A DNA stretch of 64,000 nucleotides from Bradyrhizobium sp. SZCCT0231 (GCF_018130245.1 NZ_JAFCKP010000001.1:1-64000); one strand, 5' to 3'. Shown: positions 20,614 through 31,003, numbered from the stretch's first letter. Numbers and translations: made by a program. Notes: generated from the sequence alone by a model not told the origin.

Positions 20614-20871
20614 TCAAGATTGATTGTCCTCTGCAAGGATGAACACGACGCCGGTCAGCGTCGCGCCGATCGCGAACGTCGTCACCAAGGTGAGGGCGAA
20701 GACCGCAGCGGCCTGGCTTCCGCCGTTGTTCAGCAGGTTGGCCACGGCCGGATTGGACAGGACGAGCGTGAGGCTGAAGGTGAGGCCGAGGGCTGCGCCC
20801 ATCATTGCATGCGTCATCAGCTTGATAAGGCCGCTGGCAGAGATCAGCTCGGACGACTTCTTGGAGCGCAT
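20614..20871 (-). CDS. small two-helix membrane protein
   Basis: An 85-residue protein with two hydrophobic segments, about residues 18-40 (LMTHAMMGAALGLTFSLTLVL) and 54-78 (AVFALTLVTTFAIGATLTGVVF). A polar start (MRSKKSSELIS) lacks a signal cleavage site, so it should be an inner-membrane hairpin. Function unknown. An EcfG-like promoter lies 27 bp upstream, which again points to the general stress regulon. Confidence 0.7.
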   Translation of the reverse strand: MRSKKSSELISASGLIKLMTHAMMGAALGLTFSLTLVLSNPAVANLLNNGGSQAAAVFALTLVTTFAIGATLTGVVFILAEDNQS

Positions 20872-20897
20872 GGGACTGCATCCCGAACTGGCATGCC

Positions 20898-20922
20898 AAC
20901 GCGCGCGCGATTCCCTGGTTCC
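20898..20922 (-). promoter_or_regulatory. EcfG-type general stress promoter
   Basis: On the reverse strand: GGAAC (20922-20918), 17-bp spacer ending in C, GTT (20900-20898), i.e. the full CGTT form of the -10. It is 27 bp upstream of the membrane protein start at 20871. Confidence 0.72.
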
Positions 20923-21012
20923 ATTCGATTTGAAGGAATTGTCATTAGGAGCTTCATCCGATGTTCATGCCGGGCTTGCGAGGATGGGGGCCATCAAAAC
21001 GGGAACATCAAT

Positions 21013-21234
21013 ATGGGTAAGGTAGTCTTTCTTTACCGCTCGCTGGCCTATCGCAACGCGGCCGCCGACATCCTGCGCAAGGCGCGCAAGCTCCCGCGTG
21101 GAGCGGAGCGGAGCGCGGCTCGCCGCTATGCCAGGGCGCTGCGCGATCTCGCCCAAACGGAAGCTTGGCTCGAAGGACGCGTCGCGCGCGAACCGCGGAT
21201 GGCCCAGCGCATGACGAGCGCAGTGTCCGGCTAA
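21013..21234 (+). CDS. small basic protein of unknown function
   Basis: A 73-residue, Arg- and Ala-rich helical protein (FLYRSLAYRNAAADILRKARKLPRG, then RSAARRYARALRDLAQTEAWLEG). The start ATG 21013 has only a weak GGGA upstream. Its stop overlaps the stop of the convergent HWE kinase by 4 bp. The motif RRYARALRDLAQTEAWLEG is loosely reminiscent of the 3122/15699 family, but too weakly to claim homology. Confidence 0.55.
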   Translation: MGKVVFLYRSLAYRNAAADILRKARKLPRGAERSAARRYARALRDLAQTEAWLEGRVAREPRMAQRMTSAVSG

Positions 21235-22718
21235 CCGGATGCGCGCTGCAATTCGGCGGAGCCGGCGGTGTCGAATTTGCCGAGTGCGGTCGTCGCCGTC
21301 TTGCGTGTCAACGGCACCTCAAGCCGGCACAACAGGCCCTCGGCGCGCCAATCGAACTGCGCCTGCCCGCCAAGCTGGGACTCGATGCTCGCAAGCAGGC
21401 TCCGCGTGCCGAAGCCGCGCGACTTCGGTGTCATGACCAGCGGACCGCCGGATTCCGCCCAGCTCAGCGTGAGCAGCTCGTTCTCGACTTGCCAATCGAT
21501 GGCGAGCCGCCCCGATCGAGTCGAGAGCGCGCCATACTTTGCCGAGTTGGTGAAAAGCTCGTGCAGTGCGAGCGCCAGCGTCTGGGCCGTCGCCGGCAGC
21601 AACTGAACTTCGGGACCCGCCAATCTGATCTGGTCGCCGAGCGAATAGGGCGCAAGCTCCTCGTCGATCAGCCTGGAGAGCTCGGCGCCCTGCCAGCTCG
21701 ACAGCGACAGGATGGTGTGCACGCGCGCCAGCGCATTGATGCGTCCCTCGACGGCGTTGACATAGGCCTTGACCTCGTCGGCCCGCGTGAGGCGCACGAT
21801 CGACTGCGCCAGCGCCAGCGCATTCTTGGCGCGATGATCGACTTCCCGCGCCAGGAGATTCTGCCGCTCCTCGGCGCGCTTGCGCTCGGTGATATCGACG
21901 GTGACGCCGCTGACGCGCACCACGCGCCCGCTCTCGTCGACCGTCGCGGCCGCCGTGCCGACGCACCAGCGCACCTCGCCGTCGGGCCGCACGATGCGGA
22001 ACTCCGTCTCATAGGCGCGTGTGCCCTTGTTGAATTCGGCGATCGCCTTGCGCAACTGATCGACGTCATCGGGGTGCAGCAGCCCCTGAACGTTGGCTGG
22101 ATTGACCTCAAAGCTCTCCGGGCCGACGCCGAAGATGCGGTATTGCCCCTCGTCCCACATCCAATCGCCGCTGATCCAGTCCCAGTCCCAGGAACCCATC
22201 TTGCCGGCAGCGATCGCCATGCTGCGCCGCTGCTCGCTCTCGCGCAGCTTCGCGGTGGAGCTTTCCAGTTCAGCGGTGCGTGCGCGGACGCGATCCTCCA
22301 GCTCGTGGTTCAGCCGTTCGAGCTCGCGCGTCTTGCGGTAGAGCTCGGCAAACACCTTGATCTTGGCGCGCAGCACTTCCGGCACGACCGGTACCGGCAC
22401 GTAATCGACCGCGCCCATCTCGTAGCCGCGCAACCGGTCGATGTCGCTGACCTGGATGGCCGAGATGAAGATCATCGCGGTCTTCTGGAAGCGCGGATGC
22501 TCGCGGATCATCGCGGCGAGCTCGAAACCATCGAGCTCGGGCATGCAGACGTCGACCAGGATCACCGCGATCTCGGTCTTGAGCAGCACCTCCAGCGCCT
22601 CGCGCCCCGAGGCGGCGATCACGAGGTTTTCGCCGAGATCCTTCAGTATCACCTCATAGGCGAGCAGCTTGGCGGGCTGGTCGTCGACGAGGAGGATATT
22701 GACCTTGTCGTGGTCCAT
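21231..22718 (-). CDS. REC-PAS-HWE family sensor histidine kinase
   Basis: A 495-residue cytosolic kinase: an N-terminal receiver (about residues 5-122, ILLVDDQPAK and VILVDVCMPELDG with the phospho-acceptor Asp), a coiled coil (about 125-165), a PAS domain with PAC (about 170-290), then an HWE/HisKA_2-type kinase with H-box AREVDHRAKNALALAQSIVR, N-box ALHELFTNSAKYG and G-box region RGFGTRSLL. The start is taken as 22718, 13 bp after the hybrid kinase stop; the longer frame would overlap that gene. The tandem layout and spacing suggest one operon. HWE kinases often feed the PhyR general-stress pathway, so this could be an input kinase. Confidence 0.9.
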   Translation of the reverse strand: MDHDKVNILLVDDQPAKLLAYEVILKDLGENLVIAASGREALEVLLKTEIAVILVDVCMPELDGFELAAMIREHPRFQKTAMIFISAIQVSDIDRLRGYEMGAVDYVPVPVVPEVLRAKIKVFAELYRKTRELERLNHELEDRVRARTAELESSTAKLRESEQRRSMAIAAGKMGSWDWDWISGDWMWDEGQYRIFGVGPESFEVNPANVQGLLHPDDVDQLRKAIAEFNKGTRAYETEFRIVRPDGEVRWCVGTAAATVDESGRVVRVSGVTVDITERKRAEERQNLLAREVDHRAKNALALAQSIVRLTRADEVKAYVNAVEGRINALARVHTILSLSSWQGAELSRLIDEELAPYSLGDQIRLAGPEVQLLPATAQTLALALHELFTNSAKYGALSTRSGRLAIDWQVENELLTLSWAESGGPLVMTPKSRGFGTRSLLASIESQLGGQAQFDWRAEGLLCRLEVPLTRKTATTALGKFDTAGSAELQRASG

Positions 22719-22731
22719 TCGCGGATCCCAC

Positions 22732-25700
22732 TCAGCGGTGCAGCCACATGCGGATCGCAAGCAGCAATTGGTCGGTGTTGACGGGCTTGGCGAGGTAGTC
22801 GGACGCGCCGGCTTCGAGGCACTTCTCCCGGTCGCCCTTCATCGCCTTGGCGGTCAACGCGATGATCGGAACACGGGCGAAGCCCGGGTTCTCGCGGATC
22901 ACGCCGATGGTCTGATAGCCATCCATCTGCGGCATCATGATGTCCATCAGCACGATCGCGATCTCCGGATTGGATTCGACCAGTGCCACCGCCTCGCTGC
23001 CGGTCGTCGCCGTCAGCACTTTCATGCCGCGTCGTTCCAGCACGCTCGACAGCGCGAAGATGTTGCGGGCGTCGTCGTCGACGAGCAGGGCCGTCTTGCC
23101 GATCAGGTCCTCGTCGGAACTGTTCAGCTTCTCCAGCATGCGCTGCTTCTCGATCGGCAGCTCCGTGATCACGCGGTGCAGGAACAATGCGGTCTCGTCG
23201 AGCAGGCGTTCCGGCGACTCCACGCCCTTGACCACGATGCTGCGCGCCATGGTGTGAAGCTCGGCATCCTCCTCCGCCGAGAGCTCGCGTCCGGTGAACA
23301 CCACGACCGGGATGTTCGACAGCGCCTCGTCGTTGCGGATCTGGTCGAGCACCTCGAAGCCGCTCATGTCGGGCAGCCGCAGGTCGAGCACCACGCAATC
23401 GAAGGGCTGCTCGCGCAGCGTCGAGAGCGCGCCGGCCCCGGTATCCGTTGCCAGGATCTCGATGTCGTCGTGGTGCAGCAGTTCGCGGATCGAAAGCTGC
23501 TCGGCCTCGTTGTCCTCGACGATCAGCAGCCGCTTGCGTCGCGGCCGCGCATATTCCTTGATCTGCGTCAGGGCGGCGGAGACGCCCTCGGTCGTCGTCG
23601 GCTTGTTGACGAAGGAGAATGCGCCGCGCGCCAGCGCATGCTGGCGGTCCTCGTCGAGCGTAATGATCTGGACGGGGATGTGGCGGGTGAGCGGATTGTG
23701 CTTGAGCTGACTCAGCACGGTCCAGCCGAGCATGTCGGGCAGGAACACGTCGAGCGAGACGGCCGTCGGCTGGTACTGCTTGGCCATATCCAGCGCTTCG
23801 GCACCGCGGGCGGCGACCAGAACCTTGAAGCCCTTGTCACGGGCCAGATCGACCAGCACGCGGGCATAGTGCGGATCGTCCTCGACGATCAGGAGAATGG
23901 TGTCGCCGGGCTCGAGCTTGAGCCGATCGTCGGGAAGCTGCTCGACGACGCGCTGCTGGTCGGGCGCGGCCGGCTGCAGCGCCGGCGGCTGGCTGTATTG
24001 CTGTGACGCCGGCGCAGCGCGCGGCGCGAGCGTCGGGCCGGAATATTTCAACGGCAGGTAAAGCGTGAAGGTCGAGCCCTTGCCCGGCGCGCTGCGCAGA
24101 TGGATCTCGCCTCCGAGCAGGCTCGCGAGTTCGCGGCTGATCGCGAGTCCGAGTCCGGTGCCGCCATATTTTCGGCTGGTGCCGGCATCCGCCTGCTGGA
24201 ACGCCTCGAAGATCAGCTTCTGCTTCTCCAGGGGAATGCCGATGCCGGTATCGGACACTTCGAAGGCGATCACGGCCGGCGCGGAGTTCAGCACCGGGTG
24301 ATCGGTCCCCCAGCCGCCGACCGCGCCGGCGACCTTCAGGCGCACCTCGCCTTCGGCGGTGAACTTGAAGGCGTTGGAGAGCAGGTTCTTCAGGACCTGT
24401 TGCAGGCGCTTGGAGTCGGTGACGATGCTGCGCGGCAGGTTCGGATCGACGTCGATCTTGAACGACAGGTTGCGGTTGTCTGCCTCGTGCCGGAACGGCC
24501 GGCCGACGGTCTCGAGCAGGTTCGCGGTCGGGATCTCCTCGGCGTCGACCGTCACCGTGCCGGACTCGATCTTCGAGAGATCGAGAATGTCGCTGATGAG
24601 GTTGAGCAGGTCGGTGCCGGCGCCGTGGATGGTGCGGGCGAATTCGACCTGCTTGGCCGAGAGGTTGCCATCCGGGTTGTCGCCGAGCTGCTGCCCGAGG
24701 ATCAAGATCGAGTTCAGCGGCGTCCGCAGCTCGTGGCTCATATTGGCGAGGAATTCGGACTTGTATTTCGAGGTCAGCGCGAGCTCGGTCGCCTTCTCCT
24801 CGAGCGCGCGCCGGGCCTGCTCGATCTCCTGGTTCTTGCGCTCGACTTCGACGTTGCGCTCGGCGAGCTGCTGCGCCTTCTGCTCGAGCTGGTCGTTGGT
24901 CTGCTGCAATTCGCGCTGCTGGGTCTGCAGCTCGCCGGCGAGCTGCTGCGACTGCTTGAGCAGACCTTCCGTCTGCATCGTCGCCTCGATCGAATTGAGC
25001 ACGATGCCGATGGAGTCGGTGAGCTGTTCCAGGAACGTCATCTGCGAGGTCGTGAAGGAGATGAGCGAGGCGAGCTCGATCACGGCCTTGACCTGGCCCT
25101 CGAACAGCACCGGCAGCACGACGAGGTTTTTCGGCGCAACGCGGAACAGCGCCGAGTTGATCGGCACAACGTCGGACGGAATGTCGGCGACCATGCGCGG
25201 CCGCTTGTCGAGGGCGCATTGGCCGATCAGGCCTTCGCCGAACTGGAGCACGGGCAGATAGGGATAGACGCCATCGCTGGCGTAGGAGGCCAGCAGCAGG
25301 AGCTGCGGACTGTCCTCGTTCTCGACCTGGTAGATCACGCCGGTATGGGCGTTCACCAGCGGCGACAGTTCGGTGAGCAGCAGCCGGCCGACGGTGGTGA
25401 GGTCGCGCTGGCCCTGAAGCATGTTGGTAAATTTGGCGAGGTTGGTCTTCAGCCAGTCCTGCTCGGTGTTCACGTCCGTCGTGAGACGGAGGTTCGTGAT
25501 CATCGTGTTGATGTTGTCCTTGAGCTCCGCGACCTCGCCGCGGGCGTCGACCTGGATCGACCGCGTCAGGTCGCCCTTGGTCACGGCGGTCGCCACTTCC
25601 GCGATCGCGCGCACCTGCGAGGTGAGGTTGGCCGCGAGCAGGTTGACGTTGCCGGTGAGGTCCTTCCAGGTGCCGGCGGCACCGGGCACGTTGGCCTGAC

Positions 25701-28700
25701 CGCCGAGCCGGCCTTCGACGCCGACCTCGCGCGCCACCGACGTCACCTGATCGGCGAAGGTCGCGAGCGTCTCGGTCATGTTGTTGATGGTGTCGGCGAG
25801 AGCGGCAACCTCGCCGCGCGATTTCATCGTCAGGTTCTGCTTGAGATCGCCATTGGCCACCGCGGTCACCACCTTGACGATGCCGCGCACCTGCTCGGTC
25901 AGGTTCGCAGCCATCAGGTTCACGGTGTCGGTGAGGTCCTTCCACGTACCTGCGACGCCGGGCACCTGCGCCTGGCCGCCGAGCTTGCCTTCGGTGCCGA
26001 CCTCGCGCGCCACGCGCGTGACCTCGCCGGCGAAGGCGTTGAGCTGGTCCACCATGGTGTTGATGGTGTTCTTCAGCTCGAGGATTTCGCCCTTCACGTC
26101 CACGGTGATCTTGCGCGAGAGGTCGCCGCGCGCGACCGCCGTGGTGACTTCGGCGATGTTGCGGACCTGCGTGGTGAGGTTCGCGGCGAGCAGGTTGACG
26201 TTGTCGGTGAGATCCTTCCAGGTGCCGCCGACGCCGGGCACGACGGCCTGGCCGCCGAGCCGGCCTTCGGTGCCGACCTCGCGCGCGACGCGCGTGACTT
26301 CGGCGGCGAAGGAGCGCAGCTGCTCGACCATGGTGTTCAGCGTGTCCTTGAGCAGCAGAATCTCGCCGCGCACGTCCACCGTGATCTTCTTCGAGAGGTC
26401 GCCGCCGGCGATGGCGGTCGCGACCTCGGCGATGTTGCGGACCTGGGCCGTCAGGTTGGAGGCCATGAAGTTGACGTTGTCGGTGAGGTCCTTCCAGGTG
26501 CCTGCGACGCCGGGCACCTCGGCCTGGCCGCCGAGCTTGCCTTCGGTGCCGACCTCGCGGGCGACGCGCGTGACTTCGCCTGCGAAACCGTTGAGCTGGT
26601 CCACCATGGTGTTGATGGTGTTCTTCAGCTCGAGGATTTCGCCCTTCACGTCCACGGTGATCTTGCGCGAGAGGTCGCCGCGCGCCACGGCGGTCGTCAC
26701 TTCGGCGATGTTGCGGACCTGGGCAGTGAGATTGCCCGCCATCGAGTTGACGCTGTCGGTGAGGTCCTTCCAGGTGCCGGCCACGCCGGGCACGTTGGCC
26801 TGGCCGCCGAGGCGGCCTTCGGTGCCGACCTCGCGCGCAACGCGCGTCACCTCGCCCGCGAAGCGGTTGAGCTGGTCGACCATGGTGTTCAGCGTGTCCT
26901 TGAGCTGAAGGATCTCGCCGCGCACGTCCACAGTGATCTTGCGGGACAGGTCACCACCGGCGATCGCGGTCGCGACTTCGGCGATGTTGCGGACCTGGGC
27001 GGTGAGGTTGCCCGCCATCGAGTTCACGGAGTCGGTCAAATCCTTCCAGGTGCCCGCGACGCCCGGCACGTCGGCCTGGCCGCCGAGCTTACCGTCGGTG
27101 CCGACCTCGCGCGCGACGCGCGTGACTTCGCCGGCGAAGGCGTTGAGCTGGTCGACCATCGTGTTCAGCGTCTCCTTCAGCTGGAGGATCTCGCCCGACA
27201 CGTTCACCGTGATCTTCTTGGACAAATCGCCCTTCGCCACCGCTGTCGCGACCTCGGCGATGTTGCGGACCTGGCCGGTCAGGTTCGAGGCCATCGAGTT
27301 GACGCTGTCGGTGAGGTCCTTCCAGGTGCCGCCGACGCCGCGCACCACGGCCTGGCCGCCGAGCTTGCCTTCGGTGCCGACCTCGCGCGCCACGCGCGTG
27401 ACTTCGCCGGCGAAGGCGTTGAGCTGGTCCACCATGGTGTTGATGGTGTCTTTCAGCTCGAGGATTTCGCCGCGCACGTCCACGGTGATCTTCTTCGACA
27501 GGTCGCCGCCGGCGACCGCCGTCGTCACCTCCGCGATGTTGCGGACCTGCGCGGTCAGGTTCGAGGCCATCGAGTTGACGCTCTCGGTCAGGTCCTTCCA
27601 GGTGCCGGCGACGCCGAGCACGTTGGCCTGGCCGCCGAGCCGGCCTTCGGTGCCGACCTCGCGGGCGACGCGCGTTACTTCGCCGGCGAAGGCGTTGAGC
27701 TGGTCGACCATGGTGTTGAGCGTCTCCTTCAGCTGAAGGATCTCGCCCGACACGTTCACCGTGATCTTCTTCGACAGATCGCCGCTCGCGATGGCCGTTG
27801 CGACGTCGGCGATGTTGCGGACCTGCGCGGTCAGGTTCGAGGCCATGAAGTTGACGTTGTCGGTGAGGTCCTTCCAGGTGCCGGCCACACCCGGCACCTG
27901 GGCCTGGCCGCCGAGCTTGCCCTCGGTGCCGACCTCGCGCGCGACGCGCGTCACTTCCGAAGCGAACGAGTTGAGCTGGTCCACCATGGTGTTGATGGTG
28001 TCCTTCAGCTCCAGGATCTCGCCGCGCACGTCCACCGTGATCTTGCGCGAGAGGTCGCCGCGCGCCACGGCGGTGGTGACGTTGGCGATGTTGCGCACCT
28101 GTGCGGTCAGGTTGCCGCACATCGCGTTGACGGAATCGGTGAGATCTTTCCAGGTGCCGGCGACGCCCGGCACGATCGCCTGGCCGCCGAGCTTGCCGTC
28201 GGTGCCGACCTCGCGCGCCACGCGCGTCACTTCGGAGGCGAAGGAGCGGAGCTGGTCCACCATCGTGTTGATGGCTTCCTTGAGCTGGAGGATCTCGCCG
28301 CGGACGTCGACCGTGATCTTCTTGGACAGGTCGCCATTGGCGACCGCGATCGTCACCTCGGCGATGTTGCGAACCTGGTTGGTCAGGTTGTTCGCCATCG
28401 AGCTGACGCTCTCGGTCAGGTCCTTCCAGACGCCGGTCACCTCAGGCACCTGGGCCTGGCCGCCGAGCTTGCCCTCGGTGCCGACCTCGCGCGCGACGCG
28501 CGTCACCTCGGAGGTGAACACGCCGAGCTGCTTGATCATGGTGTTGACGATGGTCGCAGACTGCAAGAACTCGCCGCCGAGCGGACGGCCATCGACGTCG
28601 AGCTTGACGGTCTGGAGCAGGTCGCCTTGTGCGACGGCGGCGACCGCGCGCGTCACCTCGCGCGTCGGCCACAACAGGTCGTCGATCAGCGTGTTGACGG

Positions 28701-29028
28701 AACCTTCCATGTCGGCCCAGGAGCCCGAGGCGAGGCCGAACTTCACGCGCTGGCGGGTCTTGCCTTCGCGCCCCACAACCTGGCCGACCAGCTCGAGCTG
28801 CTGCGCCATGCGCTGGTTGGCGGCGATGATTTCGTTAAGTGTGTCGGCAATCTTGCCGTCTATGCCGAGATAGTCGCCGCTCATGCGCACCGAAAAGTCG
28901 CCGCTGCGCATCGCCTGCAAGGCGAGCAAAAGCTCCGCCCGGGAATCGGGCTCCGACGTACCGTTGGTTTTTGGTTTTGGGACGCGACGACCGGAGCGCG
29001 ATGCAGTTCCGGGTTCGAGGTCGCTCAT
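22732..29028 (-). CDS. giant soluble hybrid histidine kinase with eleven tandem HAMP units
   Basis: 2098 residues. Order: a divergent HAMP region (about 30-185), eleven 92-residue HAMP units (about 186-1197), a GAF-like domain (about 1215-1370), a long coiled coil, HisKA with the phospho-His in [15 protein letters not shown], HATPase_c ([16 protein letters not shown]), then three receivers (about 1712-1833, 1834-1979, 1980-2098; acceptor Asp in [16 protein letters not shown] and [11 protein letters not shown]). No membrane segment, so the HAMP array is cytosolic. The units, with [11 protein letters not shown] and [19 protein letters not shown], resemble those of fungal Nik1/Os-1 osmosensing kinases. 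ATG 29028 follows GGGGGA. It is preceded by an EcfG-like promoter and followed by an HWE kinase. Confidence 0.93.
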   Translation of the reverse strand: MSDLEPGTASRSGRRVPKPKTNGTSEPDSRAELLLALQAMRSGDFSVRMSGDYLGIDGKIADTLNEIIAANQRMAQQLELVGQVVGREGKTRQRVKFGLASGSWADMEGSVNTLIDDLLWPTREVTRAVAAVAQGDLLQTVKLDVDGRPLGGEFLQSATIVNTMIKQLGVFTSEVTRVAREVGTEGKLGGQAQVPEVTGVWKDLTESVSSMANNLTNQVRNIAEVTIAVANGDLSKKITVDVRGEILQLKEAINTMVDQLRSFASEVTRVAREVGTDGKLGGQAIVPGVAGTWKDLTDSVNAMCGNLTAQVRNIANVTTAVARGDLSRKITVDVRGEILELKDTINTMVDQLNSFASEVTRVAREVGTEGKLGGQAQVPGVAGTWKDLTDNVNFMASNLTAQVRNIADVATAIASGDLSKKITVNVSGEILQLKETLNTMVDQLNAFAGEVTRVAREVGTEGRLGGQANVLGVAGTWKDLTESVNSMASNLTAQVRNIAEVTTAVAGGDLSKKITVDVRGEILELKDTINTMVDQLNAFAGEVTRVAREVGTEGKLGGQAVVRGVGGTWKDLTDSVNSMASNLTGQVRNIAEVATAVAKGDLSKKITVNVSGEILQLKETLNTMVDQLNAFAGEVTRVAREVGTDGKLGGQADVPGVAGTWKDLTDSVNSMAGNLTAQVRNIAEVATAIAGGDLSRKITVDVRGEILQLKDTLNTMVDQLNRFAGEVTRVAREVGTEGRLGGQANVPGVAGTWKDLTDSVNSMAGNLTAQVRNIAEVTTAVARGDLSRKITVDVKGEILELKNTINTMVDQLNGFAGEVTRVAREVGTEGKLGGQAEVPGVAGTWKDLTDNVNFMASNLTAQVRNIAEVATAIAGGDLSKKITVDVRGEILLLKDTLNTMVEQLRSFAAEVTRVAREVGTEGRLGGQAVVPGVGGTWKDLTDNVNLLAANLTTQVRNIAEVTTAVARGDLSRKITVDVKGEILELKNTINTMVDQLNAFAGEVTRVAREVGTEGKLGGQAQVPGVAGTWKDLTDTVNLMAANLTEQVRGIVKVVTAVANGDLKQNLTMKSRGEVAALADTINNMTETLATFADQVTSVAREVGVEGRLGGQANVPGAAGTWKDLTGNVNLLAANLTSQVRAIAEVATAVTKGDLTRSIQVDARGEVAELKDNINTMITNLRLTTDVNTEQDWLKTNLAKFTNMLQGQRDLTTVGRLLLTELSPLVNAHTGVIYQVENEDSPQLLLLASYASDGVYPYLPVLQFGEGLIGQCALDKRPRMVADIPSDVVPINSALFRVAPKNLVVLPVLFEGQVKAVIELASLISFTTSQMTFLEQLTDSIGIVLNSIEATMQTEGLLKQSQQLAGELQTQQRELQQTNDQLEQKAQQLAERNVEVERKNQEIEQARRALEEKATELALTSKYKSEFLANMSHELRTPLNSILILGQQLGDNPDGNLSAKQVEFARTIHGAGTDLLNLISDILDLSKIESGTVTVDAEEIPTANLLETVGRPFRHEADNRNLSFKIDVDPNLPRSIVTDSKRLQQVLKNLLSNAFKFTAEGEVRLKVAGAVGGWGTDHPVLNSAPAVIAFEVSDTGIGIPLEKQKLIFEAFQQADAGTSRKYGGTGLGLAISRELASLLGGEIHLRSAPGKGSTFTLYLPLKYSGPTLAPRAAPASQQYSQPPALQPAAPDQQRVVEQLPDDRLKLEPGDTILLIVEDDPHYARVLVDLARDKGFKVLVAARGAEALDMAKQYQPTAVSLDVFLPDMLGWTVLSQLKHNPLTRHIPVQIITLDEDRQHALARGAFSFVNKPTTTEGVSAALTQIKEYARPRRKRLLIVEDNEAEQLSIRELLHHDDIEILATDTGAGALSTLREQPFDCVVLDLRLPDMSGFEVLDQIRNDEALSNIPVVVFTGRELSAEEDAELHTMARSIVVKGVESPERLLDETALFLHRVITELPIEKQRMLEKLNSSDEDLIGKTALLVDDDARNIFALSSVLERRGMKVLTATTGSEAVALVESNPEIAIVLMDIMMPQMDGYQTIGVIRENPGFARVPIIALTAKAMKGDREKCLEAGASDYLAKPVNTDQLLLAIRMWLHR
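25438..28473 (-). repeat. coding tandem array, 11 x 276 bp (HAMP units)
   Basis: Eleven in-frame units of 276 bp (92 codons), each running from G(K/R)LGGQA through [28 protein letters not shown] to the next unit. The first and the last two units are the most divergent; the middle ones are nearly identical over long stretches at DNA level. This suggests duplication and continuing gene conversion. Copy number may be misassembled in short-read data. Confidence 0.92.
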
Positions 29029-29169
29029 ACTGATTCCCCCGCAAGCGTCGACCGAATCCGAGGCAAGACGCGTTTGGTCGAAATGGAATAGAGCGTCAGC
29101 CAAATTCGAAATCAAGCGCCATGGTACACGCTAGGAAATGGAACCCGCTTTGCTCAGCCCGGCTAAAGT

Positions 29170-29194
29170 AACGATGATCCTCCGAATTGGTTCC
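29170..29194 (-). promoter_or_regulatory. EcfG-type promoter of the hybrid kinase operon
   Basis: On the reverse strand: GGAAC (29194-29190), 17-bp spacer ending in C, GTT (29172-29170). It is 142 bp upstream of the kinase start, which would give a leader of roughly 130 nt. Confidence 0.65.
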
Positions 29195-29301
29195 AAGCCA
29201 CTCGGAAGGAAATGCCCTCGTGGGCCCGCCGCTCTGCTCGTCCATCCCGGCATTCACTGTTCGGAACGGAGCGCCGCGCCCGACGGTTAGCCCGTAGACG
29301 G

Positions 29302-29814
29302 CTACTTGTCCGCCATGGTGCGCTCCGCGTCCCTGACCTGCGAGCGCAGCATCGGGAGCTGCTCGCGCGCGAACGCTGCCAGCGCTGTATTGTCGGGCGC
29401 CTTCAGATAGCGCTCAAGCAGGCTGATGATCGATTCGTACTCGGGAATCTGCGCGGCATAAAAGCTTCTGACGTAGGTTGGACCATCCGACATTTCGGGC
29501 TCGACGAGGCTCGCGGTCGGGGATGTTGCCCTGCCGACGTGCAGTTCCGCGCCAATTGCCTTCTGGATCTCCTTCAGACTCTTGTCGCGCTTGGCCGCTT
29601 CCTCGGCGCGCAGGGCGGCGAGATTTTTGACCTCCGCATTGCCCTTGAGGTCGGTGTTCTCGAGAAGACCCTGTTGAAATCCGCTGAAATTGTAGACGCT
29701 GCTGATAACTTCAACCGCCGTCGGTGGCGGTTCGCCAAGCTTCCGCTCGCCGGTACTGTCGGCGAGCGCCGCGGTGCTGATGAATGCCAGGATGATTGCG
29801 GCAACAACTTGCAT
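29302..29814 (-). CDS. DUF4142-like secreted protein
   Basis: A 170-residue protein with signal peptide MQVVAAIILAFISTAALA. The mature part is helical, with AEVKNLAALRAEEAAKRDKSLKEIQ, the sort of pattern seen in DUF4142 (a ferritin-like predicted periplasmic or outer-membrane family). ATG 29814 is preferred to a TTG three codons earlier. A near-match to an EcfG promoter (GGAAC-N17-ATT) lies close upstream, overlapping the leader. The 204-residue frame on the opposite strand is a shadow. Confidence 0.68.
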   Translation of the reverse strand: MQVVAAIILAFISTAALADSTGERKLGEPPPTAVEVISSVYNFSGFQQGLLENTDLKGNAEVKNLAALRAEEAAKRDKSLKEIQKAIGAELHVGRATSPTASLVEPEMSDGPTYVRSFYAAQIPEYESIISLLERYLKAPDNTALAAFAREQLPMLRSQVRDAERTMADK

Positions 29815-29907
29815 CGAAATCAATGACGAACGGCGTGCGAAGTTCCCTTCGCATTACGATCCGGTAAGCGGGTTGCGACGCGAGAGTTCCGTCCCCACGT
29901 CCTCCAC

Positions 29908-30105
29908 ATGAAACAGTCTGACATCCTCAGGGATAACGCCGACAACTGTCTTCAGCTCGCCGAGCGAGCCGACGGACAACCCGCCCACAAGCGCTATTCG
30001 CGCATGGCCGAAGCGTGGATGGCGCTCGCGAACGAGCAGGATTGGCTCGATGGCGAAATCCCGCCCGTTTCGCTCCACATTGCTGCTCCGAAGCGAGACG
30101 TGTGA
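29908..30105 (+). CDS. small conserved rhizobial protein
   Basis: A 65-residue helical protein (ILRDNADNCLQLAERADGQPAHKRYSRMAEAWMALANEQDWLDGE). The pattern of aromatic and Ala residues, and the ending in a Trp-Leu-Asp-Gly motif, is typical of a short protein family found in many copies in Bradyrhizobium. It resembles the 3122/15699 family in size and helix pattern but not clearly in sequence. Function unknown. Confidence 0.68.
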   Translation: MKQSDILRDNADNCLQLAERADGQPAHKRYSRMAEAWMALANEQDWLDGEIPPVSLHIAAPKRDV

Positions 30106-30206
30106 ATCTACGTGTGAGACCGCGCACGGAAGGCAAACAATTGATTTGGGATGATCCGGGAACCGTCGATCGCGTCGATTTCCAGTTTCAGAAGGAGGTT
30201 TTGGCG

Positions 30207-30338
30207 ATGGCTCCGCGTCTGGCTCTTCTTTCCCTCATTCTCGCCTTTGGCGTCTCGGTCGCGTTCGCGACGGTGACGACGGTGCGGCAGGTGCATCTCG
30301 AGAACGCATCTGCTGCTGTCCACGCGGCGCGCAGTTAG
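30207..30338 (+). CDS. 43-residue membrane or exported peptide
   Basis: MAPRLALLSLILAFGVSVAFA followed by a short polar tail (TVTTVRQVHLENAS). A strong ribosome site GAAGGAGG (30191-30198) sits 8 nt before the ATG, which is the main reason to accept so short a frame. It is either a signal-peptide-bearing peptide with a mature part of about 22 residues, or a single-pass membrane peptide. Confidence 0.6.
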   Translation: MAPRLALLSLILAFGVSVAFATVTTVRQVHLENASAAVHAARS

Positions 30339-30408
30339 CCGTGCATCGGAACATTCGACGCCGCAGTGCGTAAGCGCTCCGAGACACCAGGTGAAGCGAG
30401 AGCCCATC

Positions 30409-30612
30409 ATGGCCCATTCCGACCAAGGCATCGTCAAGGACAAGCGTGCGGAGGAGCAGCCACGCGACAAGCAGCGTGCACAGTCCGTGCACAAGACGGA
30501 TCCGAAAGGCTCGCCCTCGCGTGAAGCGACGCGCGATCCCAAGCTGAACGACGATAGCAAGACGCCAGGATCCGGCGCGATGCCGGACGGTTCGAGCGAC
30601 GCGACAGGCTAG
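30409..30612 (+). CDS. small hydrophilic, probably disordered protein
   Basis: A 67-residue, highly charged protein without hydrophobic core (GIVKDKRAEEQPRDKQRAQSVHK, then PSREATRDPKLNDDSKTPGSG). Composition resembles stress-related disordered proteins, and is like that of the protein at 33784. Start ATG 30409 rather than GTG 30391. A near-match to an EcfG promoter (GGAAC at 30348, N17, GTA) lies upstream. Function unknown. Confidence 0.6.
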   Translation: MAHSDQGIVKDKRAEEQPRDKQRAQSVHKTDPKGSPSREATRDPKLNDDSKTPGSGAMPDGSSDATG

Positions 30613-30700
30613 TTCTCACGAGGAACGAATTCCCGCGGGAAGAGTCGACGGATTGCTTCCGGTCGTCATGCCCCCGGTGCGCCGGAAGCAATCTCCAAGG

Positions 30701-30737
30701 ACGGTCCTGGCACCCCCGTGCCGGGGCCGTTTGCTTT
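30701..30737 (+). terminator. possible intrinsic terminator
   Basis: Stem ACGGTCCTGGCAC (30701-30713) with GTGCCGGGGCCGT (30718-30730), including two wobble pairs, a CCCC loop, and a weak T-rich tail TTGCTTT. It lies 88 bp after the stop of the small hydrophilic protein gene. Confidence 0.45.
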
Positions 30738-30757
30738 ATGGAGGGGGCTTCCCTGCG

Positions 30758-31003
30758 TCAGCCGCCGCCGCTCTCCGGGTCCCCCTGAGTATGTCCGTCA
30801 GGCCCGCGGCCGAACACGCCGAAGCTGCTTGACTTCACGCCGGCAGCGGCATCGACGCCCAAAGCGGCCAGTCCGAACTTGAGGAGTTCGCGGACTGCTG
30901 CCGCCCTCGTCGGCATGCGGTGTTTGAACCGGAAATCGTCAATGGCGGCCAACTCTTCCGGCGAGAGCATGACCTGAAGGCGCTCGGCGCGAAGGTCGTT
31001 CAT
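30758..31003 (-). CDS. ribbon-helix-helix DNA-binding protein
   Basis: An 81-residue protein. Residues 8-48 (RLQVMLSPEELAAIDDFRFKHRMPTRAAAVRELLKFGL) have the strand-helix-helix pattern of CopG/Arc-type RHH regulators. The C-terminal tail is Gly-rich and probably flexible. ATG 31003 is chosen over GTG 31012. Immediately upstream lie a perfect dyad of TTGAGTA half-sites and an EcfG-like promoter whose -10 falls inside the dyad, so it is predicted to be stress-induced and self-repressed. Confidence 0.75.
   Translation of the reverse strand: MNDLRAERLQVMLSPEELAAIDDFRFKHRMPTRAAAVRELLKFGLAALGVDAAAGVKSSSFGVFGRGPDGHTQGDPESGGG

Noticed and set aside
25438-28473. Tandem array considered as CRISPR or satellite DNA
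   Set aside because: The 276-bp period is exactly 92 codons, in frame, and encodes HAMP units. There are no spacers.
24100-29091. A 1663-codon open frame, and several of 250-380 codons, on the forward strand opposite the HAMP kinase
   Set aside because: They mirror the 276-bp repeat of the kinase gene on the other strand. High GC and periodic codon use keep stop codons out. The kinase strand has the recognised domains, a ribosome site and a promoter.
30348-30372. EcfG-like element GGAAC-N17-GTA upstream of 30409
   Set aside because: The -10 differs from GTT. Similar near-misses occur at 18728 (N17-CTT) and upstream of 29814 (N17-ATT). I kept only exact matches as features.
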